From Kribbella kalugense (GTDB lineage Bacteria > Actinomycetota > Actinomycetes > Propionibacteriales > Kribbellaceae), in contig NZ_SODF01000002.1 of NCBI RefSeq assembly GCF_004365875.1, forward strand, positions 1,240,001-1,304,000: 64,000 bases of DNA, given 5' to 3'. Under the pieces are notes generated by a model. The model saw nothing but the letters and a program-made list of their open reading frames with translations. It did not search any database and had not been told where the DNA came from. This document shows positions 51,529-59,342 of this stretch, in pieces; the stretch's first letter is position 1; every line of letters begins with the position of its first letter. A program made the translations under genes and the position numbers.

Positions 51529-51600
51529 CTGTCCCCCAGATGTCCGCCAGAGGACCGGAAGAGGTCCGGCAAAGGTCCGGTCCAGGTCCTAGAGCGGTCA
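51529..51600. promoter_or_regulatory. Array of 11-bp-phased direct repeats (AGGTCCGG type)
   Basis: The core GTCC (once GACC, once GTCA) recurs with an exact 11-bp period at 51531, 51542, 51553, 51564, 51575, 51586 and 51597. The best units are AGGACCGG (51551), AGGTCCGG (51562) and AGGTCCGG (51573). Eleven-bp-phased heptamers are the hallmark of sites for SARP/OmpR-type activators, which bind one face of the helix. It lies between the divergent HTH regulator and the small ORF. Confidence 0.6.
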
Positions 51601-51684
51601 CGGTGGGCTCGTGCACCATTACTGCCATGACAACCAGTAAGTCCAACTGGTTGCAAGGGCTCAGAGTTACGGGGTGAGAGTGCA

Positions 51685-51873
51685 GTGACCATCGCGGAAA
51701 TGACGTCGCGGCAGCACCGGCGCAGGGTTCGGGTCTGGTTCGGCGAGCATGTCATCGCGCAGTACGTCGCAGAGGCGCCGCTGGCGGCTCGCTACGAACA
51801 GGCGATGCGGCGCCGTTTCGCCGGTCTCAAGGTCACCAACGACCTGCTCGGCCCGCTCGACTCCACTGACTGA
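51685..51873 (+). CDS. Small conserved-type protein, 62 aa
   Basis: A GTG start with GAGAG shortly upstream opens a 62-residue basic protein (RRRVRVWFGEHVIAQYVA, EQAMRRRFAGLKVTN). The pattern of two short strands and an amphipathic helix recalls small actinobacterial hypothetical proteins found beside NsdA-like regulators, but I cannot name a function. It is divergent from the HTH regulator and directly followed by the hairpin array, so it may be the first part of that transcript. Confidence 0.6.
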   Translation: MTIAEMTSRQHRRRVRVWFGEHVIAQYVAEAPLAARYEQAMRRRFAGLKVTNDLLGPLDSTD

Positions 51874-51874
51874 A

Positions 51875-52252
51875 ACACCTGTTTTACCTGAGGTGTCCGG
51901 GTCCTCCTCAGACCCGGTCCGCTGCGCCCTGGGGTCTCCTCACGCTCAGGGGCAGTGCTGGAAAGTCCGGAGCATTCCTCAGCACCGGACGAAACCCGAG
52001 GTGCGGTCCGGAGCACTCCTCAGCTCCGGACCGCACCGCCCTCCCGAACCCGGCTGGGCTTGGCGGTTGAGTTCCCTGTATCGCCGCCGCCCAGCCGTTC
52101 CAACCACCTCCTGGCCGACACCTCGGGCCAGGTAGGGACGAGTGTCCTGGGCGGTAGGACACCGGAGGCCCCCGTCACCTCACCGGGGGCCTCCCCCTGA
52201 GGTGGCCGGCTCCGAGTGTGAGCGCCGCGCCTGGGCGGTCACACTCGGAGCC
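51875..52252 (+). ncRNA. Candidate structured RNA: ten consecutive hairpins, most with CCTC-core loops
   Basis: No frame here looks coding. Stem-loops in order: 51875-51896 (ACACCT/AGGTGT); 51897-51917 (CCGGGTC/GACCCGG, loop CTCCTCA); 51927-51951 (loop GTCTCCTCACG); 51965-51990 (GTCCGGAGC, one mismatch, loop ATTCCTCA); 52000-52037 (perfect 15-bp GGTGCGGTCCGGAGC stem, loop ACTCCTCA); 52051-52097 (CGGCTGGGC plus inner GGCGG stem); 52110-52132 (CCTGGCC, loop GACACCTCG); 52142-52162 (GTGTCCT, loop GGGCGGT); 52164-52194 (11-bp GGAGGCCCCCG, loop TCACCTCAC); 52208-52252 (14-bp stem then CCTTTAG, terminator-like). The repeated loop motif suggests selection. The final hairpin favours plus-strand transcription. 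Transcription is not proven. Confidence 0.55.
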
Positions 52253-52255
52253 TTT
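52208..52255 (+). terminator. Terminator-like hairpin at the end of the array
   Basis: A perfect 14-bp stem, GGCTCCGAGTGTGA / TCACACTCGGAGCC, with a 17-base GC-rich loop, followed by TTT. It is the last member of the hairpin series and the only one with T residues directly behind the stem on the plus strand. Confidence 0.65.
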
Positions 52256-52330
52256 AGCCGTTCTCAGGCCGGCCCGGCGTCGGGGCCTTGACCAGGATGT
52301 GGGCGCCGGAGACAGGAAATTGCCTGTTCA

Positions 52331-52494
52331 AAGCCACCGCAGAGGGTCCACAGCCACCAGTACAGGTTCACGATGTCCGGTCGGGCTGGTGCGGTGGCTT
52401 ACCGCGCCGGTCGGGCGGATTGTCGGCGGGCTCGACAGGTAGTGCACCGCGAGACACCGTACGCGCGGACGCGATCACGCTCAGGTGCACTACC
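52331..52494. repeat. Two further long inverted repeats before the NUDIX-GNAT gene
   Basis: AAGCCACCGCA (52331-52341) has its exact inverse TGCGGTGGCTT at 52390-52400. GGTAGTGCACC (52438-52448) has its exact inverse GGTGCACTACC at 52484-52494. CCGGTCGGGC occurs twice in direct order (52377-52386 and 52407-52416). No gene is seen between 51873 and 52537. These structures lie behind the stop of the minus-strand NUDIX-GNAT gene and may end or stabilise its mRNA. Confidence 0.65.
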
Positions 52495-52536
52495 CGACCG
52501 CCTGATACCTCCTGTCCAGATGCAGATCGCAAGGGC

Positions 52537-53544
52537 TCAGCGGGTGGCGACGTAGGCGGCGAACGGGGCGTCGGGCTGGACTTCGGGCGAGCCGTCGGTC
52601 CAGCCCTCCGCGCGGATCTCGCCGGCGTAGCGCATCCCGAGTCTCTTCATGACTGCCTGGGAGGCTGTGTTGACGCGTTCGGTGAAGGAGATAACGGCCT
52701 GGGCGCCGAGCGTGTTGAAGGCGAAGTCGAGGCCGGCGCGGCCGATCTCGGTTGCCAGGCCTCGGCCGCGGGCCGATTCCTTCAAGGCCCAGCCGAGTTC
52801 GAGCCGATCGGCCGCCCATTCCGGACCGACCAGTTCGGCGATCGCTGCGGCAGTCGGCGACTCGGCGGGGATCCGCGACAGCCCACCTCGCCCGGCCAGG
52901 GCCCCGCTCGACCGCTCGTACGCGATCCACTTGCCGACCGAGTCCCGCTCCCAGCCCGCCTGACTGTCCGCGACCCGAGCCGCCACCTCCTCCGGTGACC
53001 ACGCGGCGTCGTACCAGCGGGCCACCCACGGATCGGCGAACAGGTCCGTCAGGTCCGCCGCATGTCCGGTCAGGACCCCGTTAGGTCCGGTGATCGGCTC
53101 GAGGCGGAGGCGGTCCGTGAACCTGGTCCGGACCGTATGTGCAACCAGGTCCCGCAGCCGCCGGTCCCCGTCGGTCCGGTTGACCATCAACAGGTCCAGG
53201 TCGTCCGGTCCGGCCCAGGCGTTGGCGTCGTGCTTCCCGGCTTCGAGGCGGGGCCGACTGAGGTCTCCGTCGACGGTGATGAGGTAGTCGATCTCACGTC
53301 GTACCCGGCCCTGCCACTCCCACTCCCAGTCCGCGACGGTCCAGAGGATGTCGCGGACCTTCCAGCCCGTCTCCTCCTCGACCTCCCGCGCCAGCGCCTG
53401 CTCCGGCGTTTCGCCCGGCTCCAGGTGCCCGCCGACGATGTCCCAGATCCCCGGCAGCAACCGACGGTCCGGCGTACGCCGCTGCAGATAGACGCGATGT
53501 TGCTCGTCCCGGATCAGTGCACCCACACAGTCGACCGCACGCAT
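52537..53544 (-). CDS. NUDIX hydrolase fused to GNAT acetyltransferase
   Basis: A 335-residue two-domain protein. Residues about 1-145 are a NUDIX hydrolase with a complete box: GGHLEPGETPEQALAREVEE followed by ETGW. Residues about 150-335 are a GNAT domain with LGWALKESARGRGLATEIGR as the acetyl-CoA loop and NTASQAVMKRLGMRYAG. Single NUDIX and GNAT proteins are common, but their fusion is unusual; it may clean a nucleotide-linked metabolite and acetylate a product or act in antibiotic modification. The linking region shows no stop or frameshift, so it is a real fusion. Confidence 0.88.
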   Translation of the reverse strand: MRAVDCVGALIRDEQHRVYLQRRTPDRRLLPGIWDIVGGHLEPGETPEQALAREVEEETGWKVRDILWTVADWEWEWQGRVRREIDYLITVDGDLSRPRLEAGKHDANAWAGPDDLDLLMVNRTDGDRRLRDLVAHTVRTRFTDRLRLEPITGPNGVLTGHAADLTDLFADPWVARWYDAAWSPEEVAARVADSQAGWERDSVGKWIAYERSSGALAGRGGLSRIPAESPTAAAIAELVGPEWAADRLELGWALKESARGRGLATEIGRAGLDFAFNTLGAQAVISFTERVNTASQAVMKRLGMRYAGEIRAEGWTDGSPEVQPDAPFAAYVATR

Positions 53545-53578
53545 GCCACCAACGTATGCCCTTCCAGACGAAGAGGGA

Positions 53579-55033
53579 TCAGGCGTTTGACAGTGGGCGT
53601 TCGACGATGCGATTCGGCATGAAAACTACGGCGGCTACGAGGAGTACGGCGGCGATCGCAGCGCCGTAGTAAACATCGTGGATCGCGGGGGCGAGGATGT
53701 CCTTCGGCAGCTTCTCCAGGTCCTCGTGGTCGCCGCCGAGCCGGGCCGCCACCACACCGTTCGCGACCGCACCGAAGACCGCGACCCCGACCGCACTGCC
53801 GACCGAGCGGGAGAACATGTTCGCGCCCGTCACCACGCCGCGCGTCTGCCAGTCCACCGAGGACTGTGCCGCGACAACCGACGGCGACGCGGAGAAGCCG
53901 AGCCCGATCCCGATCACGAAGCACGCCGTGGCCAGGTGCAGGACCGAGCTACCGGCCCCGACCGTGAGCAACAGCCCGGACCCGAGTACGACGATGATCG
54001 AGCCCATCAACATCGTCGTACGGAAGCCGACGCGCAGGTAGATGCGCCCGGCAAGCGATGCCGCGATCGGCCAGCCCAGCGTCATCGCCGCCAACGCGAA
54101 TCCGGCGACCAACGCCGATGTACCGAGGACGCTCTGGGCGAACAACGGCACGTACGTCGACAGGCCGATCATCAGCAACCCGATCAGCAACGCCGCCGAG
54201 TTGGCCGAGTTCAGCACCCGCTGACTGAGCACCCACAACGGCAGGATCGGCTCCGCGGCCCGACGTTCGACCAGCACGAACGTGACCAGCAGCACCACCG
54301 CGGCGGCCAGGATCACGACGCTCGTCGTCGAGGACCAGCCCCACATCACGCCGCCCTCGAGCAGTCCGAGCAGCAGCAGCGAACCGCCGACCGCGAGCAG
54401 GATCGCGCCGGCGTAGTCGATCTGGTGGCTGGTCTTGACCGCGACCTTCTCCTGGAACCGGCGTACCAGCACCCAGGCGGCCGCCATCCCGAGCGGGATG
54501 TTCACGAAGAAGATCCACCGCCAGGAGATGTAGTCCGAGAACACGCCACCGAGCGTCGGGCCGACGAACGACGCGATGCCCCAGACGCTGGCGATGTAGC
54601 CCTGCACCTTGGCCCGCTCGGCGACCGTGTAGATGTCGCCGACGATCGTCATCCCGATCGGCTGGATCGCACCCGCGCCGAGTCCCTGGACCAGCCGGAA
54701 CGCGATCAACGCCGGCATGCTCCAGGCGAACCCGCAGAGCACCGACCCGAGGATGAACAGCCCGACGCCGAGCAGCATCATCGGCTTCCGCCCACGCTGG
54801 TCGGCGAGCTTGCCGTAGATCGGCACCGACACCGCCTGCGCCAGCAGGTAGATCGAGAACAGCCAGGGGAACTGCGTGAAGCCACCGAGGTCGTCGACCA
54901 CGGACGGTACGGCGGTGGCCAGGATCGTCGCGTCGATCGCGACCAGCCCGACACTCAGCATCACCGCCAGCAGGATCGGCCCCCGCTCCGACCGAAGCCC
55001 CACACTCGCCCGGTCGATCCGCTCAGTAGTCAT
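53579..55033 (-). CDS. MFS multidrug exporter, DHA2 (14-TM) family
   Basis: A 484-residue transporter with about 14 membrane helices. It has the MFS loop motif GKLADQRGRKPMM, motif C-like GPTLGGVFSDYISWRWIFFVNIPLG (antiporter type) and a D in the first helix (AIDATILATAVP). It probably exports drugs with proton exchange. ATG 55033 is preferred over the longer frame to 55126; the usual ribosome site is absent and TTGACA lies close upstream, so it may be leaderless. Divergent from the NACHT gene. Confidence 0.92.
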   Translation of the reverse strand: MTTERIDRASVGLRSERGPILLAVMLSVGLVAIDATILATAVPSVVDDLGGFTQFPWLFSIYLLAQAVSVPIYGKLADQRGRKPMMLLGVGLFILGSVLCGFAWSMPALIAFRLVQGLGAGAIQPIGMTIVGDIYTVAERAKVQGYIASVWGIASFVGPTLGGVFSDYISWRWIFFVNIPLGMAAAWVLVRRFQEKVAVKTSHQIDYAGAILLAVGGSLLLLGLLEGGVMWGWSSTTSVVILAAAVVLLVTFVLVERRAAEPILPLWVLSQRVLNSANSAALLIGLLMIGLSTYVPLFAQSVLGTSALVAGFALAAMTLGWPIAASLAGRIYLRVGFRTTMLMGSIIVVLGSGLLLTVGAGSSVLHLATACFVIGIGLGFSASPSVVAAQSSVDWQTRGVVTGANMFSRSVGSAVGVAVFGAVANGVVAARLGGDHEDLEKLPKDILAPAIHDVYYGAAIAAVLLVAAVVFMPNRIVERPLSNA

Positions 55034-55152
55034 ATCGGTTGTCAATGTATGTGAACCGGCAACAATTCCCCCACGCCGTGATCGCCTACTGGACGGCGAC
55101 GCGCGTGCCGAGGACGGTGGGCTCACGGACCGTTACGCTCCGGTGGGTGAGG

Positions 55153-57384
55153 ATGCGCGATGGGCTGGTGCGAGCCGTCGTGCTCGTGGTGACCGTCTCG
55201 CTCACCCTGGTGCTGCTGCCGATCGCGATCAACGTTGGGACCGGCGGCACCGCCCCGGCCTTCCTCGAGCCGTACGTCGGTTGGGCCTGGCCGCTGATCG
55301 GGGTCCTCTGGGTGGTGGCGATCGTCACTGCACTGCTCGAGGTCCGCAATCGCCGGCTGCCCGTCGTCTCGAGTCGCAGCGCCGACCAGCCGCGCAACCG
55401 CCCGAACGCCCTGGCTCGCATCGACCGCTACATTTCCGACCGGCGGGCCGGCTCACTCGCCTCGCGGACCCGCATCGCACTGGCTCTCGACGAGCACCCG
55501 GACGCGGTGGTCCGCCCGTACGACCTGCTCGTCCAGCCGCTCGACAGCGCGCCCAGACGGGTCCCGGACGAGGCGGACATCGCAACCGTCTTCGACGAGC
55601 TCCAGGACTCCATGCTCATCCTCGGCGCACCCGGCGCGGGCAAGACCACTCTGCTCCTGGAGCTCGCCCGCAACCTCTCTGAGCAAGCACATGCCGACGA
55701 GACCAAGCCGATCCCGGTCCTGGTCGATCTGGCCGGCTGGGGTGCACAGCCGACTCGCCAAAGCGACGACGACCCAGCCGACAGCGCTCTGCTCGCCGGC
55801 TTCGTCCGTTGGCTGCTGTACGAGCTGAACGACCGCTACGGCATCCCGGCCCCGGTCGGACGCACCTGGCTCCGCACCGGCCGCCTGGCCCTCCTGCTCG
55901 ACGGTCTCGACGAGATCGCCGAACCGGACCGCTCCAAGCTCGCACCGGTCTTAGGAGAGCTCAGCCGGAACTACCTGATCGGCCAGATCGCAGTCACCTG
56001 CCGAACGCACGACTACGAGCGCCTCCCGCACCAGCTCAGCCTTTACGGCGCCGTGCACATCAGACCGCTCACCAGACAACAGGTCCTCGACTACTTCGCC
56101 GCTGTCGGACCAGCCCTGGACGGTGCCCGGGCAGCGATCGAGCAGGACGACGAGCTCTGGGACCTGGTCAACTCGCCGCTGATGCTCAACGTGATGATCC
56201 TTGCGTACCAGGGCCGAGAGCCCGAGGACGTGATCGCCGGTGGGGTCGCCGACCTACGCAGGGAGCTCTTCGACACCTATATCTGCGAGGTGCTCGCCCG
56301 GAACCGCAAGGCCGGACGACAGTACGACTCCAAGACCGCAGTACGCCGTCTGTGGTGCTTGGCGTGGTGGACTCGCAGCCGGGCGGGCGACCGGACCGCC
56401 GTACCGCGGTGGATGACACCCAATGGCTGGTTCGGGTTATCGCTTCCTGAGGTGGACTATCTGACGCACGCGGTCTGTCTGCCGGCTCTGTTCGCTGCGC
56501 TGAGTGCGGGCGCGACGCTGGTGATGATCGCGCAGTACGGCGCACTTGTCGGACTGGCTGTGGCCGCAGCCACCCTGCTGCTTGTCCACCTGATCCCGCA
56601 CCCGTGGCAGAAGCTCCCAGGCAGCGCACCGGACCGCTTGCCAGTACTAGCCGTCCTGTTCGTCACGGGTACGGCGATCACCGTCCTGGTGACCGTTGCT
56701 GCGCTGGGAATCGTCGAACTGCTCACGGCCAAGCTGACTCTCGGCATTGAGGCCGCGCTGATCGCCGGGGCGTACTGCGTCGAGCTGATCGTGTTCCACG
56801 CCAACCGGCGCCGGTTGCTGCTCGGTGTGCGGCTAGTCGTGGTTGTGGCGACCAGCTGGATCACGCTGATCCTCGGCGACGCCACTGGCTTCGCTTCCGG
56901 GGTTGCGATCGCGCTACTCGTCGCCCAGGGCATCCGGATGGTCAAGGCGCTGCCCACCGACCACCTCGCCGCCACCGCCGACAAGGGCTGGCGAATGGAC
57001 CCGTGGGTCGTCGGCGGTGCGGTCGTGGCGTTCCTGGTCGCGCTCGTGCTCGGCGCGGACCTGTCCACGCCACAGCTGTCGGCGGTCGCAGGCATCCTGG
57101 TCGGCGCCGTCGCTGCGAAGCCCTGGCGTAGGCGGCCACCTGTTCTCGCCGGACCGCTGTCCCGGCTGTTGCATGACTCGCTGTTGCGCTGGACCGGGTA
57201 CCTGCCGTGGCACCGCAGCGCCTTCCTGCAGTACGCCGCCGACCGCTACGTCCTCGCGCGCACCGGACGTGGTCAGTACGCGTTCATCCACCTCCTGGTC
57301 CGCGACCATCTGGCGGACTGCTCACCCGACCAGCTCGCAGCCAAGGTCGACCACCGCATCGCCGAACGCGCCGCTCGTCGCTAG
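55153..57384 (+). CDS. Membrane-associated NACHT-domain NTPase
   Basis: A 743-residue STAND NTPase. Two N-terminal membrane helices (about 9-28 and 45-62) precede a NACHT domain: Walker A GAPGAGKTT (158-166), Walker B LALLLDGLDEI (245-255), sensor VTCRTHDYE, and helical winged regions to about 430. After this come about six to eight membrane helices (440-690) and a C-terminal soluble piece. Bacterial NACHT proteins of several clades are known to defend against phages, while membrane-embedded actinobacterial types are largely uncharacterised. ATG 55153 or GTG 55147 may be the start. The 3' end overlaps the convergent MFS gene by four bases. Confidence 0.85.
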   Translation: MRDGLVRAVVLVVTVSLTLVLLPIAINVGTGGTAPAFLEPYVGWAWPLIGVLWVVAIVTALLEVRNRRLPVVSSRSADQPRNRPNALARIDRYISDRRAGSLASRTRIALALDEHPDAVVRPYDLLVQPLDSAPRRVPDEADIATVFDELQDSMLILGAPGAGKTTLLLELARNLSEQAHADETKPIPVLVDLAGWGAQPTRQSDDDPADSALLAGFVRWLLYELNDRYGIPAPVGRTWLRTGRLALLLDGLDEIAEPDRSKLAPVLGELSRNYLIGQIAVTCRTHDYERLPHQLSLYGAVHIRPLTRQQVLDYFAAVGPALDGARAAIEQDDELWDLVNSPLMLNVMILAYQGREPEDVIAGGVADLRRELFDTYICEVLARNRKAGRQYDSKTAVRRLWCLAWWTRSRAGDRTAVPRWMTPNGWFGLSLPEVDYLTHAVCLPALFAALSAGATLVMIAQYGALVGLAVAAATLLLVHLIPHPWQKLPGSAPDRLPVLAVLFVTGTAITVLVTVAALGIVELLTAKLTLGIEAALIAGAYCVELIVFHANRRRLLLGVRLVVVVATSWITLILGDATGFASGVAIALLVAQGIRMVKALPTDHLAATADKGWRMDPWVVGGAVVAFLVALVLGADLSTPQLSAVAGILVGAVAAKPWRRRPPVLAGPLSRLLHDSLLRWTGYLPWHRSAFLQYAADRYVLARTGRGQYAFIHLLVRDHLADCSPDQLAAKVDHRIAERAARR

Positions 57385-58505
57385 GCAGGCTCCTTCAGTG
57401 CGTAGCCGATCAGGCTGCTGCACAACGTCAGGGCGATCAGCGTGCTCAGAGCGACGCGCAGGGACGAGTGCTCGGCGATGGTGCCGAGCACCGGAGTGGC
57501 GACGCCGCCGATGCTGACTGCGAGGCCAAGAGTCATGCCGCCCGCCGTACCGACGCGTCCCGGGAGGAAGTCCTGGCCGAGGGTCACGTGCAGCGAGAAC
57601 GGGATCGACATCGCGACCGCGGTCAAGGCTAGGAACCCGAAGAACGCAGGTCCGGGTACGAAGACCAGACAGGCGATCGCCGGCACAGCGACGGCGTACG
57701 ACGTGCGCATCGTGCGGACGCGCCCGTAGCGGGTGGCGAGGCGGCCGCCGAGCAACGTGCCGAGCGCGCCCGAGGCGAAGAGTACGAACAGCGCGGTCCC
57801 GCCGGTCGTCGTGCCGCCGCCGACCCGCTGCCCGGCGTACAGCGCGATGAAGGTGCCGAGGCCGACGAACACGATCGACCGGCAGACCATGATCACCGAC
57901 AACCGCAGGAACGACGGCCAGTCGTCGGTCCCTTCCGCTCGGCCGCGGGCAACCGTGTCCGTAGCCCGTGATCGGACCGCCCACGAGGTGATGGCGGCGC
58001 CGAAGAGCGCGGGTACGACGAGCACCGGCGTCAGCGACAGTCCGCCGGCGGCGATGATCGGCGTGACCAGGACCGGCGCCAGCGCAAACCCGACGTTCCC
58101 GCCGACCGAGAACCAGCTCATCCCGACATGGCTGCCGCCACTCACCACGCGCGCCATCCGGGCGGCCTCCGGGTGGTACGCCGCTACGCCGAGGCCGGAC
58201 AACGCGGCCGCGAGCCAGCTCAGCAGGTAGGTGTGACCGACTCCGATCAGGGCGATGCCGAGCCCGGCGGTGGTCATCGCGACCGGGATCAGCCAGGTCA
58301 GCGGCCGCCGGTCGGTCAGTACGCCGAAGACCGGCTGGACGACCGAGGACAGCAGTGTCGCGGCCAAAGTGATGCCCGACACCGCGACGTACCCGAGGCC
58401 GCGCTCGGCGACCAGGAAGGGGACCAGCGCCGGCACGCTGCCCTGGTAGATGTCCACGCAGGCGTGGCCGGTGGCCATCAGTCCGATCGGTCGAATTCTC
58501 CGCAC
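57381..58505 (-). CDS. MFS efflux transporter, fosmidomycin-resistance (Fsr) type
   Basis: A 374-residue transporter with about 12 membrane helices. GLGVAAYHPEAARMA and VTLGQDFLPGRVGTAGGMTLG are the two signatures of Fsr-like pumps. It starts at GTG 58505 and is divergent from an AraC-type regulator 54 bp away, which probably controls it. The natural substrate is unknown; fosmidomycin is only the name-giving one. Confidence 0.88.
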   Translation of the reverse strand: MRRIRPIGLMATGHACVDIYQGSVPALVPFLVAERGLGYVAVSGITLAATLLSSVVQPVFGVLTDRRPLTWLIPVAMTTAGLGIALIGVGHTYLLSWLAAALSGLGVAAYHPEAARMARVVSGGSHVGMSWFSVGGNVGFALAPVLVTPIIAAGGLSLTPVLVVPALFGAAITSWAVRSRATDTVARGRAEGTDDWPSFLRLSVIMVCRSIVFVGLGTFIALYAGQRVGGGTTTGGTALFVLFASGALGTLLGGRLATRYGRVRTMRTSYAVAVPAIACLVFVPGPAFFGFLALTAVAMSIPFSLHVTLGQDFLPGRVGTAGGMTLGLAVSIGGVATPVLGTIAEHSSLRVALSTLIALTLCSSLIGYALKEPA

Positions 58506-58559
58506 TCATCGATCGTCGCGGCCTGGTGCCTTGTCCGGCTTCCGATAAAATGCCAACCT
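58506..58559. promoter_or_regulatory. Divergent promoter region between Fsr-like pump and AraC-type gene
   Basis: Only 54 bp separate the two starts. GATAAAAT (58544-58551) contains a good -10 (TAAAAT) for the plus-strand gene, nine bases before its ATG, so that transcript is likely nearly leaderless. Both promoters must overlap, suiting one shared regulator. Confidence 0.5.
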
Positions 58560-59342
58560 ATGCCGGAAACCCGCCAACGTCCCGCGACCACCGGCCACCG
58601 ACCGATCGAGGCCGGCGGCGGCATCGAGGCGCACTGGCACGACCGCCATCAGATCGTGTACGCCGGCCGCGGCGTCCTGTCTGTCACCACCGACGCCGGC
58701 AGCTGGGTGGCACCCGCCACCCGAGCCATCTGGGTCCCAGCCGGCACCGTCCACCAGCACCGCGCGTACGGCGAAACGACGCTGCACACCGTCCGCCTGG
58801 ACGAGAACCCCCTCGGTCTCGACGCCCCGTCAGCCCTGGTTGTCAGCCCACTCCTCCGCGAGCTCCTCCTCACCTACACGTCTGGTGAGAAGGACCAAGC
58901 CGAGCCCACCGGTCGACATGGGGCGCTAGAGCGACGCGACGAGAGTGGTGCCGCGGAGCGGGAGCGGCTGCGGGGTGTGCTGCTTGATCAGCTGCGGCGG
59001 TCGCCGCAGCTGCCTACCTATCTGCCCACGCCTCGCGACGCGCGGCTCGCGGCGATGTGCACGCTCCTGCAGGACGACCCCGCGGACAGCAGGACGCTTA
59101 CACAACTGGGTAACGAAGTGGGTGCCAGTGAGCGGACTCTTAGCCGACTGTGTAAAACGGACCTGGGGATGAGCTTCCCGCAATGGCGGACTCAGCTACG
59201 GCTGCATGAGGCGCTCCGGCTTCTCGCCGAAGGAGAGTCGGTGACGCGCGTGGCGCATCAGACCGGTTGGGCCTCGGCCAGTGCGTTCATCGACACCTTC
59301 CGGCGCGCGTTCGGTCACACACCCGGCTCGCGCAGAGCCTGA
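58560..59342 (+). CDS. AraC-family transcriptional regulator
   Basis: A 260-residue protein with an N-terminal cupin sensor (IEAHWHDRHQIVYAGRGVLSV and WVPAGTVHQHRAYG) and a C-terminal double HTH (LTQLGNEVGASERTLSRLCK and VTRVAHQTGWASASAFIDTF). The sensor-HTH spacing matches AraC regulators that sit beside MFS pumps in actinobacteria. ATG 58560 is chosen because the upstream extension is antisense to the pump gene. Its end overlaps the convergent TetR gene by 28 bases. Confidence 0.92.
   Translation: MPETRQRPATTGHRPIEAGGGIEAHWHDRHQIVYAGRGVLSVTTDAGSWVAPATRAIWVPAGTVHQHRAYGETTLHTVRLDENPLGLDAPSALVVSPLLRELLLTYTSGEKDQAEPTGRHGALERRDESGAAERERLRGVLLDQLRRSPQLPTYLPTPRDARLAAMCTLLQDDPADSRTLTQLGNEVGASERTLSRLCKTDLGMSFPQWRTQLRLHEALRLLAEGESVTRVAHQTGWASASAFIDTFRRAFGHTPGSRRA

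Noticed and set aside
51897..52037. 6C RNA as an explanation of the C-rich loops
   Set aside because: 6C RNA has two hairpins with six or more consecutive C in the loop; here loops read CTCCTCA and there are more hairpins.
51955..52200. Short frames in the hairpin region (for example 81 codons plus strand, 84 codons minus strand)
   Set aside because: They have no ribosome site or protein-like pattern, and the region is explained by stem-loop structure.
51875..52252. CRISPR array as an explanation of the repeated hairpins
   Set aside because: Repeat units are not identical or evenly spaced and no cas genes are nearby.
53678..55054. A 458-codon plus-strand frame
   Set aside because: It is antisense to the DHA2 transporter, and its composition is typical of shadow frames.
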